A stretch of DNA of 64,000 nucleotides from DATENM01 sp045807725 (GTDB taxonomy: Bacteria > Acidobacteriota > Blastocatellia > UBA7656): positions 66,670 to 130,669 of the forward strand of contig JBJMGV010000036.1 of NCBI GenBank assembly GCA_045807725.1. The letters run 5' to 3'. The notes under the pieces are model-generated. The model saw nothing but the letters and a program-made list of their open reading frames with translations. It searched no databases and was not told the DNA's origin. Made by a program: the position numbers and the translations under genes. Positions 25,471 through 36,460 of this stretch are shown piece by piece (positions within the stretch are counted from its first letter, which is position 1; every line of letters starts with the position of its first letter).

Positions 25471-27681
25471 TTAAGGCGCGACCGTGAAGGCCGTGCTGCG
25501 GGTCGCGGTCGCCGCCCCGTCGCTCACGTTGACTTTCAATTCATAAGCGCCCGGCGCGAAGCTGTCGAGCGGGATGGCGCTGGCGAATTGAATGAGGCCG
25601 GAGGGGTCGGGCGCGGGCAACTGCGCTTTGATGTTGGCCAGGTGTTGACCGGCTTTCAATACTTCAATGGTCATACGCGGCGCAGCCTTTTTTCCCGCCG
25701 GCAGGTAGATGTTGAAGAAGAAGGGAAGCTGCTTCATCGCCGCCTTGCCCAGCGGCTCGCCGAGGTTCGGATAGATCAACAGCTCGCCATAGTGGAACGG
25801 GTTGGCCTGCTTCTGCTCTTCCGGCGAGAGGCGATCAGCGCGCTTCAGAATAATCAGGCTGCTCAAACGCAACCCCGAATCGTCGGCGGGCGGCACGTCG
25901 AACGAGTCGCTGCGCACGCTCACCTTGCCGCTCGGCGCGTCATATGCCGCAAGGTCTACTTCGTAGTGGCCCGGCAGCAGACGCTCCTCTTTGTAGAAGA
26001 GGATGTCGCCGCGCTTTGCCGCCTCCATCTGCTCGATTGGCCCATTGAGCGTGTAGTGCTTACTCAGCTTGGCGACGACCTGCCGCGCCTCGTTGCGGAT
26101 GAGCGCGACAATCGTGTAATCGCTCGTGAAGGTTTTCTTATCGGCGCTCGGCGTGTAGGTGAAGACGTTGGCCGGCGCTTCGGCGAGCAAAGTCGTCAGT
26201 CCCGTGCGCTGCGTCTCTGGAAAGTTGAAGGCGCGCGAGTGCAGCGGGAAAGCGTCGGCCCGCGTTGCGTGATACATAGCCGCGATGGCCGGCGATTCAT
26301 ATTCGAGCACGGGTGATGAGCCTGTCGGTGGCAGGGCGAAGTAACCTTTGCGAGTCTGCGGCTCCAGCCCGCCGCGCCCTATCTTGACGCTGATCTGCCG
26401 GAAGCGGCCATCGAGGGTGGGATTCTTCGACACGTACGTCATTTCGTAATGCAAGCGCAGGTCTTCGTCGATGCGGCGCAGGCCCGCGGCCAGGTCGTTG
26501 GTGTCGGCGATCATAAAACCGCCGGTGCTGGCGGCCAGCTCGCCCAGCCCGCTCTGCGGGTTGAGCTTGAGCAGGTCTTCGCCGCGCTCTAAAGTCATCG
26601 TCATCGGACGGCCCGAACGGTCTTCGCGCCCGCTGGCCTGCTGCCGCGCGCGGGCTTCGCCCATCGCCTTGATCTCGCGCGCCGCCTCGGCATTGCCGCT
26701 TTCAGTGCGCAAGCCGCCGGCCTCGACCGTGTAGACGCTGACGTTGGCGCGGGTCGCGGCATGGATGACCGCAGCGAAGCGGACCTTAACATCGGGCGGC
26801 AGCGCGAGTCCTTCGGAAAAGAACACGACGGCTTTGCGGCCCGGCACGCCCTGCATCGAGTTGATGATTGCAAGCAAACTGTTGATCTGCGATTGTCCCG
26901 TCTGTTGGCGCTCCAGCGACTCGAAGGTTTGTAGCTCGCGCGCCTGCATAGTCGCCAGCGCCGCGTCCGCCGCCGCCGCGCCAGCCGAACTGCCCGCCGC
27001 GCTGCCGTTGCTGCCCGGCCCGGTCGCCATATTACCGATGGCGCTGGCCGACGCCTCCGTGAGATTAGCGCCGCGCTCTTCCAGCGTGCGGCGCTCGGCG
27101 GATTTCGTTTCGATACCAGAGACGGCCAGACCGGTGGCGCGGTCAACGGCTTGCCTGAGAAGCTGCGAATCGTTGGTATACTGCTGCACGACGCGCAAGG
27201 ACTGATCGATGACGCAGACAGAGACTTGATCGTCCGGTTGCAGGCTTTCGTTGATGAAGCTCAACGCCGCTTTCTGGGCGAGGTTGCGGCCATTGGCCGA
27301 CAGGTGATCGAAAGCCATCGCCACCAAGCTGATGTTTGAAAACGGCTCGCGCGGCGTCGCCGGAGGCGGCGCGGGCGCAGTTGGCGTTGGCTTCGCGCCG
27401 GTTTTGGTTTCAGTCGCCGATTCGCGCGAGACCAGCCGGAACGAGGCAACCTCCTGGCGTACGCCGTCTTCATAAACTTCAAAGTCCGATGGTTTCAGGT
27501 CTTTGACCGAGTGGCCCTTCTTATCGCGCACGACAACGTCGAGGACGACTTCGTTGGCGCGCAGCACGACGTTCTCATCTTTATTCTGTTTATCCTGCGG
27601 CGACTGCGCGCGCAGTTGCGCGGGCGAGATGACACAAGAAAGAACGGCAGCCACGAGCAGCAGAGCGATGCGAGACTTCAT
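25471..27681 (-). CDS. Secreted VWFA-related protein of the acidobacterial type
   Basis: About 736 residues. The signal peptide MKSRIALLLVAAVLSC...LRAQ supports the ATG at 27681 (GAGGT upstream) over the longer frame starting at 27720. The N-terminal beta region (VLDVVVRDKKGHSVKDLKPSDFEVYEDG, in parts) and the following VWA-like domain (LVAMAFDHLS, KAVVFFSEGLALP) match the VWFA-related domain that is abundant in Acidobacteriota. The MIDAS-type D-x-S-x-S is not clean: the first strand reads MAFDHLSANG. The C-terminal part is beta-rich. Probably surface or periplasmic adhesion or scaffolding; function unknown. Confidence 0.85.
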   Translation of the reverse strand: MKSRIALLLVAAVLSCVISPAQLRAQSPQDKQNKDENVVLRANEVVLDVVVRDKKGHSVKDLKPSDFEVYEDGVRQEVASFRLVSRESATETKTGAKPTPTAPAPPPATPREPFSNISLVAMAFDHLSANGRNLAQKAALSFINESLQPDDQVSVCVIDQSLRVVQQYTNDSQLLRQAVDRATGLAVSGIETKSAERRTLEERGANLTEASASAIGNMATGPGSNGSAAGSSAGAAAADAALATMQARELQTFESLERQQTGQSQINSLLAIINSMQGVPGRKAVVFFSEGLALPPDVKVRFAAVIHAATRANVSVYTVEAGGLRTESGNAEAAREIKAMGEARARQQASGREDRSGRPMTMTLERGEDLLKLNPQSGLGELAASTGGFMIADTNDLAAGLRRIDEDLRLHYEMTYVSKNPTLDGRFRQISVKIGRGGLEPQTRKGYFALPPTGSSPVLEYESPAIAAMYHATRADAFPLHSRAFNFPETQRTGLTTLLAEAPANVFTYTPSADKKTFTSDYTIVALIRNEARQVVAKLSKHYTLNGPIEQMEAAKRGDILFYKEERLLPGHYEVDLAAYDAPSGKVSVRSDSFDVPPADDSGLRLSSLIILKRADRLSPEEQKQANPFHYGELLIYPNLGEPLGKAAMKQLPFFFNIYLPAGKKAAPRMTIEVLKAGQHLANIKAQLPAPDPSGLIQFASAIPLDSFAPGAYELKVNVSDGAATATRSTAFTVAP

Positions 27682-27879
27682 CAACGATACCTCACTTGTT
27701 TTTTGATGCGCTGGAGACAATTAATTGCCGGATGCAATAAGCCTGAAAGCGACTCCGTTATTCTAATTCATCAGGGCAGTCGATGTCATTATCGCGGCGT
27801 CTTTATGGCTTGCCCGCGCTCTTTGAAGCACGGTATATTTTTTGTGCCTTCATCGAATAGTGAATGCAGGTCTCGCACT

Positions 27880-29085
27880 ATGAGCAAGCAGACAATCAAA
27901 TCATACATTCTTGCGGGCCTTCTCCTGCTGTGCGTCGCTACAGTCGCCGCCGCGCAGTCGAACGACGCCGAGCGGTTGTATGCCAACGCCGTGCGCCTGC
28001 ATCAAGCCGGCGACATCGAAAACGCCATCCGCGAATACAAAGCCTTTCTCGTCTTGTACCCGAACGTCATCGAGGCGCGCTCGAACCTCGGCGCGGCTTA
28101 CGCGCGGCTGGGCCGCTACGAAGAAGCCATCGAGCAGTACCGGCAGGCGTTGACGCTCAAGCCCGGCAACCCTCAGATACATTTCAACCTGGCGCTCGCT
28201 TATTACAAGGCCGCGCTCTACTCCGAAGCCGCCGCCGAATTCACCAAAATTCGCGCCGCCGACCCCTCGAATAAGAACGCGCTGCTGCTGTTGGCCGATT
28301 GTCATTTGCAGATGGGCGAAACCAATAAAGTCATCGAACTGCTTGCGCCGCTTGCGACCGACACGTCTGCTGACCTGACGGTCGCTTACATTCTCGGCAC
28401 GGCTTACATACAAGAGAAGCAGACCGAGAAAGGGCAGGTGTTGATTGACCGCATACTGCGCAATGGCGAGTCCGCCGAAGCCCGCCTGATGATGGGTTCA
28501 GCGCAGTTGATGATTCACGATTATCCGGGCGCGGTCAAAGAGTTCGAGCGCGCCATCGCTCTCAACCCAAAGTTGCCGACGGCGCATTCGCTTTACGGGC
28601 AAGCCTTGCTCAGCAGCGGCAACCGCGACGCGGCGATGAAGTCGTTACAGGCCGAGTTGGAGATTAACCCGAATGATTTCCGGGCCAACCTCTACATCGG
28701 CATGCTGTTGAACGAAGATCAGAAGTACGCCGAGGCGCTCAAGTATATGGAGAAGGCATTGAGCGTGCGGCCCCGCGAGCTGAACGTCAGTTATTACATT
28801 GCCACGATCTATACCGCGCTCGGCAAGACGGTCGAGGCGCAGCGCCTGCTCGAAGAGATCGTCAAGCAGGCTCCCGATTTTGTCGAAGCGCACGTCAAGC
28901 TGGCGACGGTCTATTACCGGCTCAAGCGCAAAGAGGACGGCGACCGCGAGCGCGCCATCATTCTCAAGCTCAATGCCGAGCGGCAAGAGAAAGCGCCGGG
29001 CGCGAAAGACGGCTTAGGGCCGGCTTATCGCGGCGAGCAGCCCGACGCGCCGGTCAAAAAACCGGACGCCCCTCCGCAGCAGTGA
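27880..29085 (+). CDS. Exported TPR-repeat protein
   Basis: 401 residues. ATG at 27880 begins a signal peptide (MSKQTIKSYILAGLLLLCVATVAAAQ); the open frame continues upstream to 27511, but that extension is antisense to the VWA gene and not credible. About ten TPR units follow (ENAIREYKAFLVLYPNVIEARSNLG and repeats). The C-terminus is Lys/Pro-rich. The stop overlaps the region of the next TPR gene start, so the two are translationally close. Likely a periplasmic scaffold working with the CRTAC1 protein downstream. Confidence 0.87.
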   Translation: MSKQTIKSYILAGLLLLCVATVAAAQSNDAERLYANAVRLHQAGDIENAIREYKAFLVLYPNVIEARSNLGAAYARLGRYEEAIEQYRQALTLKPGNPQIHFNLALAYYKAALYSEAAAEFTKIRAADPSNKNALLLLADCHLQMGETNKVIELLAPLATDTSADLTVAYILGTAYIQEKQTEKGQVLIDRILRNGESAEARLMMGSAQLMIHDYPGAVKEFERAIALNPKLPTAHSLYGQALLSSGNRDAAMKSLQAELEINPNDFRANLYIGMLLNEDQKYAEALKYMEKALSVRPRELNVSYYIATIYTALGKTVEAQRLLEEIVKQAPDFVEAHVKLATVYYRLKRKEDGDRERAIILKLNAERQEKAPGAKDGLGPAYRGEQPDAPVKKPDAPPQQ

Positions 29086-29096
29086 AGGTATTCATC

Positions 29097-30329
29097 ATGG
29101 CAGCGACGGTTGCACGCACAACGCTGATATTCATTCTTCTGGTCGGCCTCGCCGCGCCGGCTTTGGCGCAGCGCCGCACGCCGGCGCAAAAGAAACGGCC
29201 CGTGCCGCAAGCCGCGCCGACCACGCAGCAGAAGGCCGCGTTCGATAAGTTATCCGGGCAAGCCGACGAGGCGCGCGAAGCGGGCCGCCTCGAAGACGCC
29301 ATACGACTTTACAATCAGGCGCTGCAACTGAACCCGAAATGGATGGAAGGCTGGTGGTATCTCGGCTCGATCTTCTATGACCGCGACCGCTACACAGAGG
29401 CGAGCGAGGCGTTGAAGATTCTGCTCAGCCTCAAGCGCGAGAACGGCCTGGCGTGGACGCTGCTCGGGTTGTGCGAGTTTCAGTTACGCAACTATAAAGA
29501 GGCGCTTGCTGACCTGCTTTATGGCAAGCAGCTCGGCGTTGGCGACAACAAAGCCTTCATCAACGTGGCGCGCTATCACGGCTCGCTGCTGCTGAATCGC
29601 AATGGCCAGTTCGAGATGGCCTTTGAAGAGATGCGCCCGTTTGCGCGCGAAGGCAACGAGAGCCTGACCGTGATCGAAGCGTTCGGCATCAACGTCCTGC
29701 GTATGCCGTTGCTGCCATCCGAGCTGCCGCCTGATAAACGCGAGCTGGTTCTGCTGGCCGGTCGCGCCGGCTGGCATCAAGCGGCGCGACATCCGCAAGA
29801 GGCCGACCGCGCTTTCAAAGAATTGCTGTCGCGTTACCCGGACGCGCCGAACGCCAACTACGCTTACGGCGTCTTTCAGTTGATAGATACGCCCGATGCC
29901 GCGCTCGAATCGTTCCGCCGCGAATTGCAGATCAAGCCCGACAACGTGCCGGCGATGTTGCAGGTCGCTTTTGAATACATCAAGCGCAACGATTACGAGC
30001 AAGCCTTGCCGTTCGCGCAGAAGGCCGTCGAGCGCGCGCCCGATTTCTTCGTCACCCACAACGCGCTGGGCCGCGTGTTGCTGGAAGTGGGCAAGGTTCA
30101 GGAAGCCATCAAAGAATTAGAGACCGGCGTCAGGCAAGCGCCCGACAGCCCTGAGATGCGTTTCGCGCTGGCCCGCGCTTATGCCAAAGCCGGGCGACGC
30201 GAAGACGCGCGGCGCGAGCGCGAGTTGTTCTTGCAACTCGACAAACAGATGCGCGAGCAGCGCGAAGGGACGCAATCAATCGGCGGCGTTGACAACAAGC
30301 CTGCGGACAAACAACCGCCGTTGCGATAA
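29097..30329 (+). CDS. Exported TPR-repeat protein, second copy
   Basis: About 410 residues. The ATG at 29097 with GAAGG upstream is preferred over a GTG at 29082 that overlaps the previous stop. Signal peptide (ARTTLIFILLVGLAAPALAQ), a basic Pro/Gln linker, then TPR units (LEDAIRLYNQALQLNPKWMEGWWYLG in parts) through residue 385. Domain order matches the gene before it, so it is perhaps an old duplication. The three genes from 27880 to 32141 run head to tail and look like an operon. Confidence 0.87.
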   Translation: MAATVARTTLIFILLVGLAAPALAQRRTPAQKKRPVPQAAPTTQQKAAFDKLSGQADEAREAGRLEDAIRLYNQALQLNPKWMEGWWYLGSIFYDRDRYTEASEALKILLSLKRENGLAWTLLGLCEFQLRNYKEALADLLYGKQLGVGDNKAFINVARYHGSLLLNRNGQFEMAFEEMRPFAREGNESLTVIEAFGINVLRMPLLPSELPPDKRELVLLAGRAGWHQAARHPQEADRAFKELLSRYPDAPNANYAYGVFQLIDTPDAALESFRRELQIKPDNVPAMLQVAFEYIKRNDYEQALPFAQKAVERAPDFFVTHNALGRVLLEVGKVQEAIKELETGVRQAPDSPEMRFALARAYAKAGRREDARRERELFLQLDKQMREQREGTQSIGGVDNKPADKQPPLR

Positions 30330-30401
30330 AGCCGATTGCCCCGCGTCGGCACACGTTCACCCTCTGGATTAGCAAGCTGGCCATCACTGACCCAACGTTG
30401 T

Positions 30402-32141
<1,740 letters not shown>

Positions 32142-32214
32142 GCGGCGAATGCGAATGAAATAAGCGGCGAATGTGAATGAAATAAGTGGCAAGCGCGAAA
32201 TCGATATTGATCCC

Positions 32215-32467
32215 GCAGCCCGCTTGAGCGGGCTTGCCCGCAGGGCAATTAGGCCAGCCGTTTACGGCTGGTGGCGGGGCGGCAAAGAGACGCAATAGCC
32301 CGTTTTAACGGGCTTACCTCAATCGGCTTTAGCCATTAAACCATATGGCTAAAGCCGACGCGAGAAGGACGCTAAAGCGCCCTTCGGAGATTCGATTCGG
32401 CGGCCTTAACCAGCCCTAAAAGGGCTGGCCTATCTGCCCTGCGGGCAAGCCCGCTCAAGCGGGCTGC
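32215..32467. repeat. 253-bp palindromic repeat element, copy 1
   Basis: Long inverted ends (GCAGCCCGCTTGAGCGGGCT at 32215, mirrored at the end) enclose smaller hairpins (GCCAGCC/GGCTGG, AGCCCGTTTTAACGGGCT, GGCTTTAGCCAT/ATGGCTAAAGCC). Same length and plan as the element at 46702-46954, about 75-80% alike by eye. No open frame and no clear target-site duplication. It fills most of the 385-bp gap; the left flank (32142-32200) has three short tandem repeats of AATAAGCGGCGAATG type. Confidence 0.75.
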
Positions 32468-32526
32468 GGAATGGCATTCATCTGATTCGGCTTGCACTCC
32501 ACTGTTTTCTCAATTCATCTACCGAT

Positions 32527-33225
32527 TCACTTACTCTTCTCCACGAATTTGTAGCCGAAGCCACGCACAGTCAAAAAGTGGCGCGGATTGCGAGCGTCGG
32601 GTTCGAGCTTTTGCCTGAGCAGCCCGACGTGAACGTCCACTGTGCGCGTCAGTATCTCCGCGCCGTAGCCCCAGACTTCGCGCTGCAACTGTTCACGCGA
32701 GACAGTCGCGCCGCGATGCTCGATGAAGAAGCGGAGTAATTCAAATTCCCGCGCAGACATCTCGACAACGCGGCCCGCGCGCTTCACTTCGGTGCTGCGA
32801 AAATCGACCTCGACCGCGCCGAAGCGAAACGCCTCGGCGGCCTTCGTTTCCGCAAGCGTCGTCTGCCGCCGCAGCATCGCTTCCATCCTCGCCAACAACT
32901 CCATCGGCTCGAAAGGCTTTGTCAGGTAATCGTCCGCGCCCAGTTTGAGGCCGAGCACTTTATCGATCACCTGCCCGCGCGCCGTCAACATCATCACCGG
33001 CGTCGTCACGTCGCGGGCGCGCAGGTCGCGGCATACGTCGAAGCCGTTCTTGCCCGGCAGCATCACGTCGAGCAGGATCAAATCAAACGCGCCTTCCATC
33101 GCCAATTGTAACCCGCTCACTCCGTCCGTCGCGCTCTCGACCTCGTAGCCTTCGCTGGCCAACAAATCTGTGAGCGTCAGCACCAGCCCCGGCTCGTCTT
33201 CGATGATCAATACGCGATATGCCAT
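32527..33225 (-). CDS. OmpR/PhoB-family response regulator
   Basis: 232 residues. Receiver domain with the acidic pair near residue 10 (IIEDEPG), phospho-acceptor Asp53 in LILLDVMLPGKNG, Thr in MLTAR and Lys in YLTKPF. A winged-helix DNA-binding domain (about 130-230: MSAREFELLRFF, then TVDVHVGLLRQKL, then FLTVRGFGYKF) ends the protein. It lies 10 nt downstream of the histidine kinase gene, clearly the same operon. Paired CTTTAC repeats upstream of the kinase gene fit the binding mode of this family. Confidence 0.95.
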   Translation of the reverse strand: MAYRVLIIEDEPGLVLTLTDLLASEGYEVESATDGVSGLQLAMEGAFDLILLDVMLPGKNGFDVCRDLRARDVTTPVMMLTARGQVIDKVLGLKLGADDYLTKPFEPMELLARMEAMLRRQTTLAETKAAEAFRFGAVEVDFRSTEVKRAGRVVEMSAREFELLRFFIEHRGATVSREQLQREVWGYGAEILTRTVDVHVGLLRQKLEPDARNPRHFLTVRGFGYKFVEKSK

Positions 33226-33235
33226 CGTTCACCTG

Positions 33236-35257
33236 CTATGCGCTGTGCTTGATCTGACCGTTATCGCCGACAGGTTCGTCCACTGCCGGCAGGTGAATGG
33301 TGAACCTCGCCCCGCCGTTCGACGTGACTGTGATGCGACCACGATGCGCCTGCGCGTGTTTTTGCGCGATGTTTAATCCCAGCCCCGCGCCGGGCGTTGC
33401 CGATGCCTGCACGCCGGCGCTGCGATAGAACGGCTTGAACAGGTGCGGCAAATCTTTCGCGTCAATCCCCGGCCCGTGATCGCTGACGTTGATCTGCGCT
33501 TCGTTGCGCTTACCGTTGCGCGAAGCGCGAACCGTGACGCGCAATCGCTTGCCGGCATCGGCGTACTTCAGCGCGTTTTGCAGGAGGTTCTTAACCGCGC
33601 TCTCGATGGCCGTTGCATCGGCCATCACGGTCGGCGGCGGTTCATCCTTTTCGTATTCGACCTGCCAGCCGGCTTCCGCAAAAGCCGGCGCGCAATCCTG
33701 CATCGCGCGTTCGACCAGATCGCTCAGGCGATGCGGGCGAAAGTCGTAAATCTTACCTTTCGCCTCGATGCCGGCGAAGCTCAACGCTTGCTCGACCTGT
33801 GCCGATAGCCGCCGGGTTTCGCTCTGAATCATCGCGCCGTAATCCTGCACGCGGCGCGGTTCGGTGACAACGCCGCTGGCCAGATTGTAACTTGCCGAAT
33901 GAATGACGCTCAGCGGCGTGCGTAATTCGTGTGTGATGTTGGCCACAAACTCCATCTGCTGGCGGGCGAGCCGCCGCGCTCGTTGCGCCGCCAGCGCCAG
34001 CAACACAATGCTCCCGGCCAGAAGAATGAAGATGACGAAGTTCAGCCACAGATTGCGCCGCCGCGTTTGCGCGGCCTGCGCTTCGAGCGAGCCGGCGCGG
34101 TGACGTGCAAGCAATCGCCACGAATCGCTCAGCGACGCGTCAGCGCGAAACTCATTCGCCGCGCGCCCTGCTGAATCTGCTACGCGGTCGGGCGGCGGGT
34201 TCTCGTCGGGCCGCGCTGCCGCGTCCTTACGTCGGGGCGGGTCGCCGTTGCGCGGCGGGCGCGGTCGATTGGCGGGCAAACGTTCGGGCGGCGACCCCAT
34301 CGGCGGCATCGTCTCCTGGCCAAGAACCACTGTGCTGGCATCGACCTGCGCTAGCGCGTTGATCGTCAACGCAGCGTCCGATTGATAGATCATTTCAGGC
34401 CCATCGCCACCGACGACGGCCAGTAGATAATTGCTCGCGTCTGCCGCGCCAAAGAGCCGCTCGATCAGGCCGGGGAGCAATTGTGATTTTAGATACTCAA
34501 CATCCAATTCGAGAAAGCACCAGCCGCGCAACTGCGGCGAATCCGGCGGCTGGTCGGCGGGCGCGGGAACCATCACCTCGCGCAACCGGCGCGGCGAGCG
34601 CAGCGGCTCATCAGCGGGCGGCGGTGGCGGTCGTGGCCGCTCGGCGCGAGGCGGTGGCGGTGGCGGTGGCGGCGGACCTTGCCGAAAATCTTCCGGCCTG
34701 CCGCCCCGCTCAACCAGCGGAAAGATCAACAAGGGGCGCGTGCCGAGCAACTCGAAGGCGACGCCGCGCGGAAAGAAAGGCAGCCCGCCTTCGGGCATAC
34801 GCAATCGCTTGTCGAGCACTTCACGATAAAAGGTCAGTTCGTCAGGCCACGCCTGCGGCGCGAATTTGCTATCGGGCTTTCTATCGTGCCCATCAAGGCG
34901 GCTGAAGGTTGATTCGCCATTCACTGTCTCGCCCAGGTAGACCGCGCCGAGCAACGATGGGCGATTGGCTCCTGTTTGCCATTGTAAGGTAAGTCGCAAA
35001 AGATGAGATTGGAGATTAACGCCTTCAGGCACATCGGGACTGGGGCGGAACATCGGCAGCAATTCCTGAACAGCGGCGTTGAACTCGCTTTTAACGCCGG
35101 CCAGGGCGCTGTTGAGCGACTGGCGATGCTCCAACAGGTCGGCTTCGGCGGCTCGATTGATCCAGCGGTATTGCAGCAAAGCGGCAGCGACCAGCAACGA
35201 CGCCAGCGCCAGCAGGCCGAGCGGCAGCCATTTCGCTTTGATTCTCAAGGGCCACAC
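33236..35257 (-). CDS. Sensor histidine kinase with proline-rich periplasmic domain
   Basis: 673 residues. Membrane helices at about 12-28 (LGLLALASLLVAAALLQ) and about 405-423 (FVIFILLAGSIVLLALAA) bound a periplasmic sensor of about 375 residues containing several Pro tracts (PPPPPPPP, RPPPPPA). Cytoplasmic part: H-box ITHELRTPLSVIHS, N-box KNLLQNALKYA, G1 DHGPGID, G2 GAGLGLNIAQ. No separate HAMP is obvious. The start is GTG at 35257; a perfect TATAAT only 7 nt upstream suggests a leaderless transcript. Divergent from a secreted protein that is also proline-rich. Confidence 0.92.
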   Translation of the reverse strand: MWPLRIKAKWLPLGLLALASLLVAAALLQYRWINRAAEADLLEHRQSLNSALAGVKSEFNAAVQELLPMFRPSPDVPEGVNLQSHLLRLTLQWQTGANRPSLLGAVYLGETVNGESTFSRLDGHDRKPDSKFAPQAWPDELTFYREVLDKRLRMPEGGLPFFPRGVAFELLGTRPLLIFPLVERGGRPEDFRQGPPPPPPPPPRAERPRPPPPPADEPLRSPRRLREVMVPAPADQPPDSPQLRGWCFLELDVEYLKSQLLPGLIERLFGAADASNYLLAVVGGDGPEMIYQSDAALTINALAQVDASTVVLGQETMPPMGSPPERLPANRPRPPRNGDPPRRKDAAARPDENPPPDRVADSAGRAANEFRADASLSDSWRLLARHRAGSLEAQAAQTRRRNLWLNFVIFILLAGSIVLLALAAQRARRLARQQMEFVANITHELRTPLSVIHSASYNLASGVVTEPRRVQDYGAMIQSETRRLSAQVEQALSFAGIEAKGKIYDFRPHRLSDLVERAMQDCAPAFAEAGWQVEYEKDEPPPTVMADATAIESAVKNLLQNALKYADAGKRLRVTVRASRNGKRNEAQINVSDHGPGIDAKDLPHLFKPFYRSAGVQASATPGAGLGLNIAQKHAQAHRGRITVTSNGGARFTIHLPAVDEPVGDNGQIKHSA

Positions 35258-35264
35258 AGCGCCG

Positions 35265-35270
35265 ATTATA
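35265..35270 (-). promoter_or_regulatory. -10 element of the kinase-regulator operon
   Basis: A perfect TATAAT on the minus strand, 7 nt before the GTG start codon; no convincing -35 (CTTCGC at 17 bp). Transcription would begin at or within a base or two of the start codon. Confidence 0.45.
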
Positions 35271-35307
35271 GCGCAGCCGCGCCTCGCGCGAAGAATCCCG
35301 CTTCAGA

Positions 35308-35355
35308 CTTTACCTGATCTTTACAAAGCGCCCGGTTCTTTACCAGAGCTTTACA
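35308..35355 (+). promoter_or_regulatory. PhoB/OmpR-like operator: two pairs of CTTTAC direct repeats
   Basis: CTTTACC (35308-35314), 4 bp, CTTTACA (35319-35325), 12 bp, CTTTACC (35338-35344), 4 bp, CTTTACA (35349-35355). The 7+4 = 11-bp repeat geometry is that of PhoB-family boxes. The last half-site overlaps where a -35 would be for the TATAAT at 35377. This is a probable binding site for the response regulator at 32527. Confidence 0.65.
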
Positions 35356-35376
35356 CCGCTGCCGCCGCTTTTTGCT

Positions 35377-35382
35377 TATAAT
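35377..35382 (+). promoter_or_regulatory. -10 element of an activator-dependent promoter
   Basis: A perfect TATAAT; at 17 bp upstream the -35 position reads CACCGC, far from consensus, which is typical where an activator replaces -35 contacts. It leads to the secreted proline-rich protein gene at 35480. Confidence 0.55.
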
Positions 35383-35479
35383 CGCGTTAGTCAAAACGAG
35401 AGCGGCGATAGGCGTTCAGCCGCGCCGCTTGACCGAGACTAGCGACTGGATGAGCCATCATCAGAAAGTGAGGGATGAG

Positions 35480-36223
<744 letters not shown>

Positions 36224-36460
36224 CCTGTCGCGGTTGTGCCCTGCGGCGGCAAAGACTCGCGCCCGCATCGCTGACCCGCTTTGATTGGTTGCGTTATTCG
36301 TGAATGACCGCCTATCATTGCCGGTCGGCCTTGCCGGCGGAAACTATCCTTGCCGCCGCAACGAACGCGAAGCGCCCCAACTATTCATCACCCACTCATT
36401 ATGAAGCCGGAGCGTTGCGGCTTTGCTCGCCGCGCTCCCACTCACTGGAGGAGGCCCGAA

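Noticed and set aside
27511..27879. N-terminal extension of the TPR gene starting at 27880
   Set aside because: Antisense to the VWA gene start; the signal peptide begins at 27880.
34431..34829. Gly-rich frame opposite the kinase proline tracts
   Set aside because: Mirror of GC-rich proline codons; no start signals and no family.
35372..35479. N-terminal extension of the proline-rich protein
   Set aside because: It would begin inside the TATAAT region; ATG at 35480 has a ribosome site and starts a signal peptide.
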